64,000 bases of DNA. It comes from Candidatus Corynebacterium faecigallinarum (GTDB lineage Bacteria > Actinomycetota > Actinomycetes > Mycobacteriales > Mycobacteriaceae). The notes beneath the pieces are model-generated. The model was given only the letters and a program-made list of their open reading frames with translations, was not told the DNA's origin and did not search any database. The translations under genes were made by a program, and so were the position numbers. The stretch covers positions 1 through 64,000 of the forward strand of contig DWVP01000009.1 of NCBI GenBank assembly GCA_019120175.1, given 5' to 3'. Below are positions 54,074 through 63,236 of the stretch, piece after piece (the stretch's first letter is position 1; every line of letters starts with the position of its first letter).

Positions 54074-56032
54074 ATGCGAATCGCCGCTAACACCCCGAAC
54101 GGGAAGTCCCCTGTCAGCCGCACAACGCGGCGACTCAGCGCCGCCGTGCTCGCGGTGCCGCTCTCCCTCGCACTGGCTGTGCCACTGGCGGCCCCGGCCG
54201 TCGCCCAGGGGCCCGGCTCCGGTACCAGCTACCTGGAGCCCGACGAGATCCCGGAGCGTACCCCCCAGAACGTCACCGAGCAGGACCTGCCCGGTCTGCC
54301 CGAGGGTGTCGACGTCGACCGTGTCGAATGGATCGGTGACCGGTGGGCCAACGTCTACATCAACACCCCGTCCATGCCGGAGGAGCCGGTCCTGGTTCAG
54401 ATTCTGCTGGCCCGCGACTGGTACAACCAGCCCGACCGGGACTTCCCAGCCGTCTGGGCGATGGACGGCCTGCGCGCCGAGGACCGCGAGTCCGGCTGGA
54501 CGCTGATGACCAACATCCAGCAGTTCTACGCCGACAAGAACGTCAACGTCATCATGCCCGTCGGCGGCAACTCCTCCTTCTACACCGACTGGGAGGAACA
54601 GCCGGAGTCCGGCAAGACCTACAAGTGGGAGACCTTCCTCACCCAGGAGCTCCCGGCTGTCCTGCGTGAAGGTTGGCGGACCACCGAGCAGCGGGCGATC
54701 ACCGGTATCTCGATGGGTGGCACCGCCGCGGTCAACCTGGCGCACCGCCACCCCGAGCTGTTCCAGTTCGTCGGCTCGTTCTCCGGCTACCTCGACACCA
54801 CCTCGCCGGGTATCCCGCAGGCGATCAACTACGCCACCAACGAGGGCGCCGGCTACGACGCCCAGAAGATGTGGGGCTCCTACGGCGGTCCGCGCTGGCA
54901 GGAGAACGACCCGAAGCAGCACGTGGGCAAGCTGAAGGACATGACCGTCTACGTCTCCGCGGGCAACGGCAACGCCGGCCCCTACGACCGTGAGGGTGCG
55001 ATCCCGGGCTACCCGGCCAACCCCGCGGCCTTCGGTCTCGAGGCGATGTCCCGGATGACCACCCAGACCTTCACCACCGCCGCGCAGCGCGAGGGTGTCG
55101 ACGTCATCGCCAAGTACCGTCCGTCCGGTACCCACGACTGGCCGTACTGGCAGTACGAGATGACCCAGGCCTGGCCCTACATCGCGAAGACCTTCGGTCT
55201 GTCCAAGGAGGACCAGGGTGCGGACTGCAAGGCAGTCGGACGCATCGCCGAGGCAGAGAAGCGCCCGCGCAACCACGACCTGGGTAACTGCACCACCGAC
55301 GAGTACGACGCCGCGAAGGGCGGCAAGGTCCAGGACTTCCGCAACGGCCGTATTTACTGGAAGAAGGACGCAGACAAGGCCTACGCCACCTGGGGCCGCA
55401 TCGGTGCCGCCTACTCCGGCATGGGAGGCCCGTCCGAATGGTTGGGCTACCCGACGGGCGAGGAGCAGAAGCTCAACGGTGGCTTCCTGCAGCGCTTCGA
55501 GAACGGCATCATCTACTGGTCCCCGCAGACCGGTGCCCAGCCGGTGAAGAACGACATCGTCGACGCCTGGGGCAAGCACGACTGGGAGAACGGTGCCTTC
55601 GGCTACCCGGTCGGCCCGGCGAAGCAGGTTGCCGGCGGCGGAGCCACCCAGGAGTTCCAGAACGGTGTGGCCGTGCGGGACAAGGACGGCAAGGTCTACA
55701 TGATCGAGGGCCAGATCGGCAAGAAGTACCTCGAGGCCGGCGGTCCGGAGAATGGCTACCTCGGCTTCCCGACCAGTGAAGAGAAAAAGGTCAAGGGTGG
55801 CGCGTTCACCGAGTTCGAGCACGGCAACATCTACTGGTCGGCCTCCACCGGTGCGAAGATCATCAAGCGTGGCGAGATCTTCAAGGCCTGGGGCGACGAC
55901 AAGTACGAGCAGGGTAAGTTCGGTTGGCCGGTGGAGGACCAGTCCTCGATCGACGCCGGTGGTGAGGTCGTGAAGTTCCAGAATGGCGAGATCCGCCACG
56001 TCAACGGCAAGATCGAGAAGGATCTGAACTAA
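54074..56032 (+). CDS. cop1: Mycolyltransferase with LGFP repeats (PS1/Cop1)
   Basis: The 652-residue secreted protein has a signal peptide (AAVLAVPLSLALAVPLAAPAVAQ), an antigen-85 catalytic domain with GISMGG (Ser about residue 213), an Asp or Glu region and GTHDWPYW with the His. A C-terminal region of about four LGFP repeats follows: EWLGYPTGEEQ, GAFGYPVGPA, GYLGFPTSEE, GKFGWPVEDQ. This is the PS1 (cspB/cop1) type that mycolates arabinogalactan, and LGFP repeats are thought to bind the wall. A lipoprotein gene starts at its stop. Confidence 0.93.
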   Translation: MRIAANTPNGKSPVSRTTRRLSAAVLAVPLSLALAVPLAAPAVAQGPGSGTSYLEPDEIPERTPQNVTEQDLPGLPEGVDVDRVEWIGDRWANVYINTPSMPEEPVLVQILLARDWYNQPDRDFPAVWAMDGLRAEDRESGWTLMTNIQQFYADKNVNVIMPVGGNSSFYTDWEEQPESGKTYKWETFLTQELPAVLREGWRTTEQRAITGISMGGTAAVNLAHRHPELFQFVGSFSGYLDTTSPGIPQAINYATNEGAGYDAQKMWGSYGGPRWQENDPKQHVGKLKDMTVYVSAGNGNAGPYDREGAIPGYPANPAAFGLEAMSRMTTQTFTTAAQREGVDVIAKYRPSGTHDWPYWQYEMTQAWPYIAKTFGLSKEDQGADCKAVGRIAEAEKRPRNHDLGNCTTDEYDAAKGGKVQDFRNGRIYWKKDADKAYATWGRIGAAYSGMGGPSEWLGYPTGEEQKLNGGFLQRFENGIIYWSPQTGAQPVKNDIVDAWGKHDWENGAFGYPVGPAKQVAGGGATQEFQNGVAVRDKDGKVYMIEGQIGKKYLEAGGPENGYLGFPTSEEKKVKGGAFTEFEHGNIYWSASTGAKIIKRGEIFKAWGDDKYEQGKFGWPVEDQSSIDAGGEVVKFQNGEIRHVNGKIEKDLN

Positions 56033-56559
56033 TGCACACGCACAAGACAGTGGCCGGGAAGATCAGCCTGGCGGCGGTGTCCGTCCTGTTCGCAGCCTCG
56101 GTCGCGGCCTGTGGCGGGGACTCCACGGTCGACAACGACTCCACCGAGGTGCCGAGCGTCACCGCAGCCCCGGAGTCGGACGCCACGTCGACGGGCACGC
56201 CGCCGGAGACCGACGGCAGCGCGGATTCTGGTTCTGCGCCCGGTGGCGAGAACGCCCCGCAGGACGGCTCGGTCGAGGAGGTCGAGGAGCCCGGCGGTGA
56301 GCCGGCCCCGCGCACCGAGCAGGACGATGCCTTCCTGGCCCAGCTCAAGGACAACGGCATCGAGGTCGAGGACCGTGACATCGAGGACCAGGTCATCGCC
56401 TCGGGTCGGGAGCAGTGCCTGGCGAACGAGGAGGGACGCGACAGTTTCGCCGTCCCGATGATCGCCGGCCAGCTGCAGGCCCTGGAGCTTACCGACATGG
56501 ACCCGGAGGAGTCCGGCCACATCATCCGTGAGGCCGCCGAGACCCACTACTGCGGCTAG
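56032..56559 (+). CDS. Putative lipoprotein with DUF732-like domain
   Basis: The 175-residue protein begins with a lipobox signal (AVSVLFAASVAACGG; lipidated Cys near residue 27), then an Asp/Ser/Glu/Pro-rich linker and a small domain with paired Cys (REQCLANEEG, ETHYCG) that resembles DUF732. It starts one base into the stop of the PS1-type gene, so it is coupled. Its role is unknown. The context suggests a mycomembrane partner. Confidence 0.72.
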   Translation: MHTHKTVAGKISLAAVSVLFAASVAACGGDSTVDNDSTEVPSVTAAPESDATSTGTPPETDGSADSGSAPGGENAPQDGSVEEVEEPGGEPAPRTEQDDAFLAQLKDNGIEVEDRDIEDQVIASGREQCLANEEGRDSFAVPMIAGQLQALELTDMDPEESGHIIREAAETHYCG

Positions 56560-56639
56560 GGCGTCCCGACGGGTCCGGCCGGGTGACCAGGCCGATTTAA
56601 CCGGTGCACTGGCTCCGCCGGATCCGTCAGCGCCGGCAG

Positions 56640-57397
56640 CACCGCCAGCGACGCCAACCTCGCCGGCAAGCAGCGCGGCGAGATGCTCGTCGAGCTCATC
56701 CTGCCCCGCGACTGGTACGACGACCCGGACGCCACCTTCCCCTCCCTGTACGGCCTCAACGGCCTCTACGGCAGTGAGTACTCCAGCGCCTGGCTCCAGG
56801 AGAACCGGGGCGACAACCTGAAGTGGGAGACCTTCCTCACCGAGGAACTGCCCGGCCTGCTCGCCCGCGACTGGCGCACGAACAACCACCGCGGGGCGAT
56901 GGGTGTGTCCATGGGTGCCACGGCTTCGGTCCTGCTCGCTCAGCGTGACCCGCACCTGTTCCAGTTCGCCGGGTCGATGTCCGGCTTCCTCGACACATCC
57001 TCACCAGGCATGCCCGAGGCGTTGGACTACATGCTCGACCCGTACTCCCGCGATGCGCAGAACATGTGGGGGCCGTACTACTCCAGCGGCTGGTTCAACA
57101 ACGACCCGAAGCTGATGCTCGGCAACCTGCGCAACTCCACCGTCTTCGTCTCCTCGGGCACCGGTAACCCGTACCCGGGGGAGGGGCTACGGCGACCCGG
57201 CGACCGACCAGATCAACCAGGTGGTCGAGGGGATGTCGCGGTTGAGCTCGCGGACCTTCACCGCCCAGGCGGCAATCGCCGGGGTGAAGGTGCACACGAA
57301 CATGCGACCGCAGGGGTCGCGCAACTGGATGTCCTGGAAGAAGGACATGGAGGCCGCCTGGCCGGTGATCGTCGAGGCGCTGAACGTTGACCAGTAG
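56640..57397 (+). pseudogene. Truncated, frameshifted mycolyltransferase
   Basis: The region encodes an antigen-85 core (LVELILPRDWYDDPDATFPSLYGLNGL, WETFLTEELPGLL, GVSMGATAS) but no signal peptide or N-terminal domain. Near 57182 one extra G in a G run shifts the frame. In the second frame the protein continues GDPATDQINQVVEGMSR and WMSWKKDMEAAWPVIVEALNVDQ to a TAG at 57395-57397. It resembles the next gene and probably comes from its duplication. Confidence 0.8.
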
Positions 57398-57517
57398 AAT
57401 CGCGCAGGGTCCCACTGGAGCGGGGCGGGCGGAACGTGTGTGCAGTTAGAAGTACCTCTTCGGGAAGTTGATGTATACACTGTCCCCACTGACCGTTTGT
57501 CGAAGGAGACGCCCATA

Positions 57518-59965
57518 ATGTCCTCATCCTCCCGACGGCCCCGATCTGGCCAGAGGATCATCGCCACCGCCGCCACTGCGGCCCTCGCCTTCACCTCGTT
57601 CGCCGTTGTCCCGAGCGCCATCGCGCAGGACGACGAGTCTGACGCCGCCGCCGCGCAGGACGCCGCGGCACAGGACGCCCCGGATATCGCGAACGTCCCG
57701 GATGACACCCGTGGTGTCACCGCCCCGGAGAACTCGCCCCTGGCGTTCATGGACCCGGGTCCCTCACCGCAGCGCGACACCATGCGCGTCACCGAGCAGG
57801 ATCTCCCGAACCTCCCGGACGGTGTGTCCGTGGAGAAGGTCGAGTGGATCAACGACCGTTGGGCCAAGCTCCACATCAACTCTGCGGCCATGCCGGAGGA
57901 GCCCGTCCAGGTCCAGGTCCACCTGGCCCGCGACTGGTACAGCCACCCGGAGAAGACCTTCCCCTCGGTCTGGCAGCTTGGCCCGCTGTACAGCGACGAG
58001 AATGAGTCCGCCTGGTCGTATGCCACCGATGCCGTCCGCTACTACGCGGACAAGAACGTCAACCTGGTGTTGCCGGTCGGCGGCGGCGGGTCCTTCTACA
58101 CCGACTGGCAACAGTCGGACGGTGGCAAGAACTTCCAGTGGGAGACCTTCCTGACCAAGGAACTCCCGCCCATCCTGGAACAGGGCTGGCGCACCAATGA
58201 GCGCCGTGCGGTCAATGGCCTGTCCATGGGTGCCACCGGTGCGACCATCCTGGCAGGACGCAACGCCGAGATGTTCGACTTCGTCGCCTCCTTCTCCGGC
58301 TACCTCGACACCACCTCGCCGGGCATGCCCTACGCTTTCGGCCAGATCGCCGGCCAGGCCGGCTTCGACGCCACGAAGATGTGGGGCCCCTATTACTCGG
58401 CGGACTGGTTCGCCCACGACCCGAAGCTGCTGGTGCGCAACTTCAAGCGGGAAGGGACCAGGGTCTACGTCGCCGCCGGAAACGGCTTGGCCGGCAACTG
58501 GGACACGGACAACAACATCCCCGGCAGCCCGGACAACGTCCAGGGCGGTGGTATGGAGGCTGCGTCCCGCGTGACCAGCCAGACCTTCGTCAACGCCGCG
58601 AAGCTCGCCGGGGTCGACGTGATCAGCAAGTTCCGCCCCAACGGCACGCACATCTGGCCGTACTGGGAGTACGAGATGGAGCACAGCTGGTCGTACATGG
58701 CTGAGTCCCTGGGCCTGTCCGAGGACGACAGTTCGGTGGAGTGCGAGGCCGAGGGCAAGTTCGCCGAGGCCGTGGAGCGCTACCGCACCAACCACAACAA
58801 CTGGGACCTGGGCGACTGCATCAGCCAGGTCTACGAGATCACCGATGAGGACGGCAACGTCACCGGCACCGCCCAGGACTTCCGCGCCGGTGTGCTCTAC
58901 CTGCAGGGCGGCGAGCTCGACGACCCGGAGGCCGGGGAGGACGAGGCTATCGCCACCTGGGGTCGCACCAGCGGTAAGTACCGTGAGGTGGGAGGCCCGA
59001 ACTCCTGGCTCGGTTGGCCGAAGGAGCCGGATTCCTGGGGTCGTGACGGCGGCGCCTGGGCCCAGTTCGAGAACGGCTACATCTACTGGCACCGCGTCCA
59101 GGGTGATGCCGGTCCGGTAACCATGCGTCGGGACGTCTTCGAGCGTTGGGACCGTGAGCGCAACGAGTACGGTCCCTGGGGCTACCCGGTATCTGACGAA
59201 AGGGACATCAGGATCAGCGGTGAGATCGGCCAGGTCCAGGACTTCGAGAACGGTATCGCGGTGCGGACCCCGGACGACGACGTCCGACTGCTGCACGGTG
59301 CGATCGCCGAGCGTTTCCTCGATCTGGGCACCGCCGACCGCAACCGACTCGGCTTCCCGGCCGGTGACCACTCGGCGACCCATGTCCCGGGCTACTTCAC
59401 CGACTTCGACAACGGCGTCATCTATTGGTCGCAGGCGAACGGCACCGCGGTGATCTACCACGGCCCGATCTTCGACCGTTACCGCGAGCTGGGCTTCGAG
59501 GGCGGCCGTCTGGGCTTCCTTGTGGAGGACGAGGTTATCAACGCCGACGGCAGTCGCGTGGCTGTCTTCGAGAACGGGACGCTGCGCTCTGACCGTGAGG
59601 GCAATGTCACCGAGGAGGACACTGGCGTCGACCGGAAGTACGACTCGCTGACGGACGCGCAGAAGGAGGAGCTCGGCGAGGTGAATCACGAGGGTACGAC
59701 TCGGGAGTCCCCGGACGGTACCCGCGGTCTATACCGCGACTACAAGGGCGGGGTCGTCTACTGGTCCGCCAAGCACGGTGGTGCAGTGATCTTCTCCAGC
59801 GAGGTCCTGGACCTCTATGCCTCCACCGGCAACGAGAGCGGCCGCTACGGCTTCCTCGTCGAGGACGAGACCGTCAACGCCGACGGCAGCCGCGAGGCCG
59901 TCTTCGAGCGAGGCACGATCACCATGGATAGCGACGGCAACGTCACCGGCTCCCTGGAGGATTAG
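57518..59965 (+). CDS. Large mycolyltransferase with LGFP repeats
   Basis: The 815-residue secreted protein has a signal peptide (ending VVPSAIA), an Asp/Ala-rich linker, and an antigen-85 domain with NGLSMGATGA (Ser about residue 236) and PNGTHIWPYW with the His. A longer set of LGFP-like repeats follows (LGWPKEPDSW, WGYPVSDER, LGFPAGDH, LGFLVEDE, YGFLVEDE). The ribosome binding site GAAGGAGA lies eight bases before the ATG. It resembles the PS1-type gene but has more repeats. Confidence 0.9.
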   Translation: MSSSSRRPRSGQRIIATAATAALAFTSFAVVPSAIAQDDESDAAAAQDAAAQDAPDIANVPDDTRGVTAPENSPLAFMDPGPSPQRDTMRVTEQDLPNLPDGVSVEKVEWINDRWAKLHINSAAMPEEPVQVQVHLARDWYSHPEKTFPSVWQLGPLYSDENESAWSYATDAVRYYADKNVNLVLPVGGGGSFYTDWQQSDGGKNFQWETFLTKELPPILEQGWRTNERRAVNGLSMGATGATILAGRNAEMFDFVASFSGYLDTTSPGMPYAFGQIAGQAGFDATKMWGPYYSADWFAHDPKLLVRNFKREGTRVYVAAGNGLAGNWDTDNNIPGSPDNVQGGGMEAASRVTSQTFVNAAKLAGVDVISKFRPNGTHIWPYWEYEMEHSWSYMAESLGLSEDDSSVECEAEGKFAEAVERYRTNHNNWDLGDCISQVYEITDEDGNVTGTAQDFRAGVLYLQGGELDDPEAGEDEAIATWGRTSGKYREVGGPNSWLGWPKEPDSWGRDGGAWAQFENGYIYWHRVQGDAGPVTMRRDVFERWDRERNEYGPWGYPVSDERDIRISGEIGQVQDFENGIAVRTPDDDVRLLHGAIAERFLDLGTADRNRLGFPAGDHSATHVPGYFTDFDNGVIYWSQANGTAVIYHGPIFDRYRELGFEGGRLGFLVEDEVINADGSRVAVFENGTLRSDREGNVTEEDTGVDRKYDSLTDAQKEELGEVNHEGTTRESPDGTRGLYRDYKGGVVYWSAKHGGAVIFSSEVLDLYASTGNESGRYGFLVEDETVNADGSREAVFERGTITMDSDGNVTGSLED

Positions 59966-60064
59966 GCCGCGCCGGGGGTGGCCCCGGGGGATCCACCGGC
60001 TGGTTCACCGGCACCGTGCCGCCAGCTCACCGGTGTCTCCCAGTGACCTGCCAGCCGGAGGGGG

Positions 60065-60070
60065 TACGCT
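60065..60070 (+). promoter_or_regulatory. -10 element of the cutinase-like gene (leaderless)
   Basis: TACGCT ends eight bases before ATG 60079. Confidence 0.4.
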
Positions 60071-60078
60071 GACACGCC

Positions 60079-61011
60079 ATGAGAAAGTTCCTCACCATCG
60101 CTGCGGCGCTCGTGCTCGCCGTCGTCCTCGTGCTCGGTGTCGGCACCTGGCTCAACCGTGACACCACCGGCCCGGTCGGCCCCGGTCCGGGTACGGAGAC
60201 GGATACCGCAGCCCCCGATCAGCCGGACTCCTGCCCGGACAACGTGCTGTTCTCCGCGCCGGGCACCTGGGAGTCCACCGCGGACGATGACCCGATCCAC
60301 CCGAACTCGCGTCCGCACTCCATGCTGCTCAACGTCACGCAGCCGCTGCAGGAGGAGTTCGGTGACGGTGTCGAGGGCGGCCCGCTGAAGAGTTGGACGC
60401 TGCCCTACCCGGCGCAGTTCCGCAACGTCGGCGCCCTGCAGGAGATGTCCTACGACGACTCCCGCAAGGAGGGTTACCGCCGCCTCGAGGCCGAGATGGT
60501 CGCCGTCAACGAGATGTGCCCGGCCACCGGCCTGATCCTCGTCGGATTCAGCCAGGGCGCCGTCCTGACCGGTGACCTGGCGACCGCCATCGGCAACGGC
60601 GACTCCGCCGTGCCCGCCGACGCCGTGAGGGGCGTCGCACTGATCGCCGACGGTCGCCGTGAAGACGGCAAGGGGGAGTTGGTCGGCAGCCCCGACGTCA
60701 CCGGCATCGGCGCGGAGATCGCGCTGAGCTCGGTGGAGGCACTGGTCCAGCCGATCGTCCCGGGCGCCTCGATGCGAGGTCCCCGCCCGCAGGACTTCGG
60801 GGAACTGCAGGACCGCACCAAACAGTTCTGCGCCCCCGCCGACCTGGTGTGCAGTGCCCCCCGCGATGTCGGCAACGCCCTGCAGCGGGCCCGTGACCTC
60901 ATCGACGCGAACAAGGTCCATGCCCAGTACTCCAGCAACGGCACCGTCGTCGACGGCGGGACCGTCCCGGAGTGGGTCGTGAACTGGGTACGCGACATCG
61001 TCAACGCCTGA
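60079..61011 (+). CDS. Cutinase-family envelope lipase (Rv3802c-like)
   Basis: The 310-residue protein has an N-terminal membrane anchor (TIAAALVLAVVLVLGVGTWL) and a cutinase-type alpha/beta hydrolase domain with LILVGFSQGAVLTGDLA (Ser in GFSQG). Cys pairs (DSCPDN, EMCPATG, KQFCAP, DLVCSAP) support the extracytoplasmic fold. It matches the conserved gene next to fadD32/pks13 in mycobacteria and corynebacteria (Rv3802c), proposed to act on mycolate-containing lipids. Confidence 0.88.
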   Translation: MRKFLTIAAALVLAVVLVLGVGTWLNRDTTGPVGPGPGTETDTAAPDQPDSCPDNVLFSAPGTWESTADDDPIHPNSRPHSMLLNVTQPLQEEFGDGVEGGPLKSWTLPYPAQFRNVGALQEMSYDDSRKEGYRRLEAEMVAVNEMCPATGLILVGFSQGAVLTGDLATAIGNGDSAVPADAVRGVALIADGRREDGKGELVGSPDVTGIGAEIALSSVEALVQPIVPGASMRGPRPQDFGELQDRTKQFCAPADLVCSAPRDVGNALQRARDLIDANKVHAQYSSNGTVVDGGTVPEWVVNWVRDIVNA

Positions 61012-61109
61012 CGAGTAAACCGCGCCAGTTACCGCGCGAGTTCCCACGACCGGAGTCGGAAACCGATAGGGTTCTGTATAGAAAAGATTCCGACGAAAGG
61101 GAACCCCTG

Positions 61110-63041
61110 ATGGACCTCAGCGCTGCGATGGGTCAGTTCTACGACGACAAGGGCGAGATCGCGATCCCGGACCAGCTGTCGTTGTCCGCCATGTGCGAGA
61201 TGCTCTACACGATGGCGCAGATGGAAGGTTCGGTGGACACCCCGCTGATCACCTTCCACGACTACAGCGGAAGCGCCGCCGGTGAGGAAGTCACCTGGAC
61301 CCGTGCGGAGGTCAACACCCGCATCAAGGCCGTGTGCGTCCGCCTGCAGCAGGTCACCGAGCGCGGTGACCGCGTGGTCATCCTGGCCAACAACAGTCCG
61401 GAGTACCTCTTCGGTTTCATGGGCGCGCTGTACGCCGGCACCGTGCCCGTCCCGCTGTACGACCCGACCGAGCCGGGCCACGCCGACCACCTCACCGCGG
61501 TGCTCGAGTCCTCCACCCCCACGGTGGTGCTGACGAACAAGACCTCCGCCACCCAGGTGCGTGCCCACTTCGCCTCCACCCCGGCGAAGGAGCGTCCGCG
61601 CATCCTCACCATCGACGCCCTCCCTGACTCCCTCGCCGCGGAGTGGGAGAACCCGATGATGAAGATGATGGAGAACCCGGAGCTCGCCCCGAACTCCGGC
61701 GACCCGGCGTTCCTGCAGTACACCTCCGGCTCCACCCGTACCCCCGCCGGCGTGATCCTGAGCCACCGTGCCATCGTCACCAATGTGCTGCAGGTCTTCC
61801 AGGCCGGCCAGCTGAAGACCCCGCTGCGCCTGGTCAACTGGCTGCCCTTCCACCACGACATGGGCATCATCCTGTCCTCCTTCGTGCTGATCCTGGGCCT
61901 GCCGCAGGACATCATGGCCCCGCGCGACTTCATCCAGGATCCGGGCCGCTGGATCCGCCAGCTCTCCGAGACCGAGGGGAATGGTCCCGACGGCGAGACG
62001 GTCAACGTCTACACCGGTGTGCCGAACTTCGCCCTGGAGCTCTCCGCCCGCTACGCCAACCCGGCCGAGCGCGCCGACCTCGCCGACGTCGACCTCAGCC
62101 ACGTCGAGGGCATCATCAACGGTGCCGAGGCCGTCAGCCAGTCCTCGGTGGACAACTTCAGCGAGGTCTTCGGCCCCGCCGGTTTCCGCCGCTCGGCGAT
62201 GCGCCCGTCCTACGGCCTGGCCGAGGCCACCGTGTTCGTCACCACCCCGCAGACCGAGGACCGTCCGAAGCTGCGCGTCTTCGACCGTGACCAGCTCAAC
62301 GAGGGCAAGGCCGTCGAGGTCGCCGGTGAGCTGGCCGCCACCGGTAAGGCCGTGCCGATCATGAGCGTGGGCGAGCCCGGCCCGTCGCTGTTCATGGCCA
62401 TCGTCGACCCGGCGTCCGGTAAGGAGGTCGCCGAGGGCACCGTCGGTGAGGTGTGGCTGCACGGCGGCAACATCGCCGCCGGCTACCTGAACCGGGAGGA
62501 CGATACGACCGAGACCTTCCGCAACTCCCTGCCGGCGGCACACCGGCTCGGCGAGGGCTCGGCCGTCGCCGATGCCCCGGACGACGACAACTGGCTACGC
62601 ACCGGTGACCTGGCGGTCGTCTTCGACGGCCAGCTCTACATCACCGGACGCATCAAGGACCTGGTCGTCGTCGCCGGACGCAACCACTACCCGCAGGACA
62701 TCGAGGCCACCGCCGTCGCCGCGGCGAACCAGGAGACCAGCCACCTGCTGCCCGGCGTCGTCGCCGCCTTCGCGGTCAGCGCCGCCGATGCCGCCGCGTC
62801 CGGTGCCGACTCCGGCTCCGGTTCCGAAGGCCTGGTCATCATCGCCGAGCGCGACCCGGAGGCCGACGCCGCCGGCGATGAGGCCGCCATCGCCGCGATC
62901 CGCGCCGCCGTCACCTCGACCCACGGTGTCCAGCCCGATGACATCCGCATCGTCGCGATGGACGCCATCCCGCGGTCCTCGGCGAACAAGATCGCCCGCC
63001 GGGTTGCGGCGAAGCTCTACCTGAACGGCAGTTTCAACTGA
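61110..63041 (+). CDS. fadD32: Fatty-acyl-AMP ligase FadD32
   Basis: The 643-residue enzyme activates the meromycolate (here, long-chain acyl) chain as acyl-AMP and loads it on Pks13. It has the P-loop LQYTSGSTRTPAGVILSH, the FAAL-type insertion region, SYGLAEATVFVTT and LVVVAGRNHYPQDIEAT. The end carries SSANKIARRVAAKLY. ATG 61110 follows AAAGGGA. The order cutinase-like, fadD32, pks13 is that of the mycolate cluster. Confidence 0.96.
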   Translation: MDLSAAMGQFYDDKGEIAIPDQLSLSAMCEMLYTMAQMEGSVDTPLITFHDYSGSAAGEEVTWTRAEVNTRIKAVCVRLQQVTERGDRVVILANNSPEYLFGFMGALYAGTVPVPLYDPTEPGHADHLTAVLESSTPTVVLTNKTSATQVRAHFASTPAKERPRILTIDALPDSLAAEWENPMMKMMENPELAPNSGDPAFLQYTSGSTRTPAGVILSHRAIVTNVLQVFQAGQLKTPLRLVNWLPFHHDMGIILSSFVLILGLPQDIMAPRDFIQDPGRWIRQLSETEGNGPDGETVNVYTGVPNFALELSARYANPAERADLADVDLSHVEGIINGAEAVSQSSVDNFSEVFGPAGFRRSAMRPSYGLAEATVFVTTPQTEDRPKLRVFDRDQLNEGKAVEVAGELAATGKAVPIMSVGEPGPSLFMAIVDPASGKEVAEGTVGEVWLHGGNIAAGYLNREDDTTETFRNSLPAAHRLGEGSAVADAPDDDNWLRTGDLAVVFDGQLYITGRIKDLVVVAGRNHYPQDIEATAVAAANQETSHLLPGVVAAFAVSAADAAASGADSGSGSEGLVIIAERDPEADAAGDEAAIAAIRAAVTSTHGVQPDDIRIVAMDAIPRSSANKIARRVAAKLYLNGSFN

Positions 63042-63236
63042 CCTGAGAGGGTGTCGTAACGTTCGCGACGGCTTCCCCAACTGGTCTAGACTGTCGTGTA
63101 GCACAACAGCGGCCACCGGCGATGTCACTCGACGGTGGTCGCGATACTTGTGACCCGTTATATGTTCGATACCCCGTATCGCACTGCAACTCTTGCCATC
63201 TGTCCGTCCCACGAGGAAGCCGTACCCCTAACGCCT

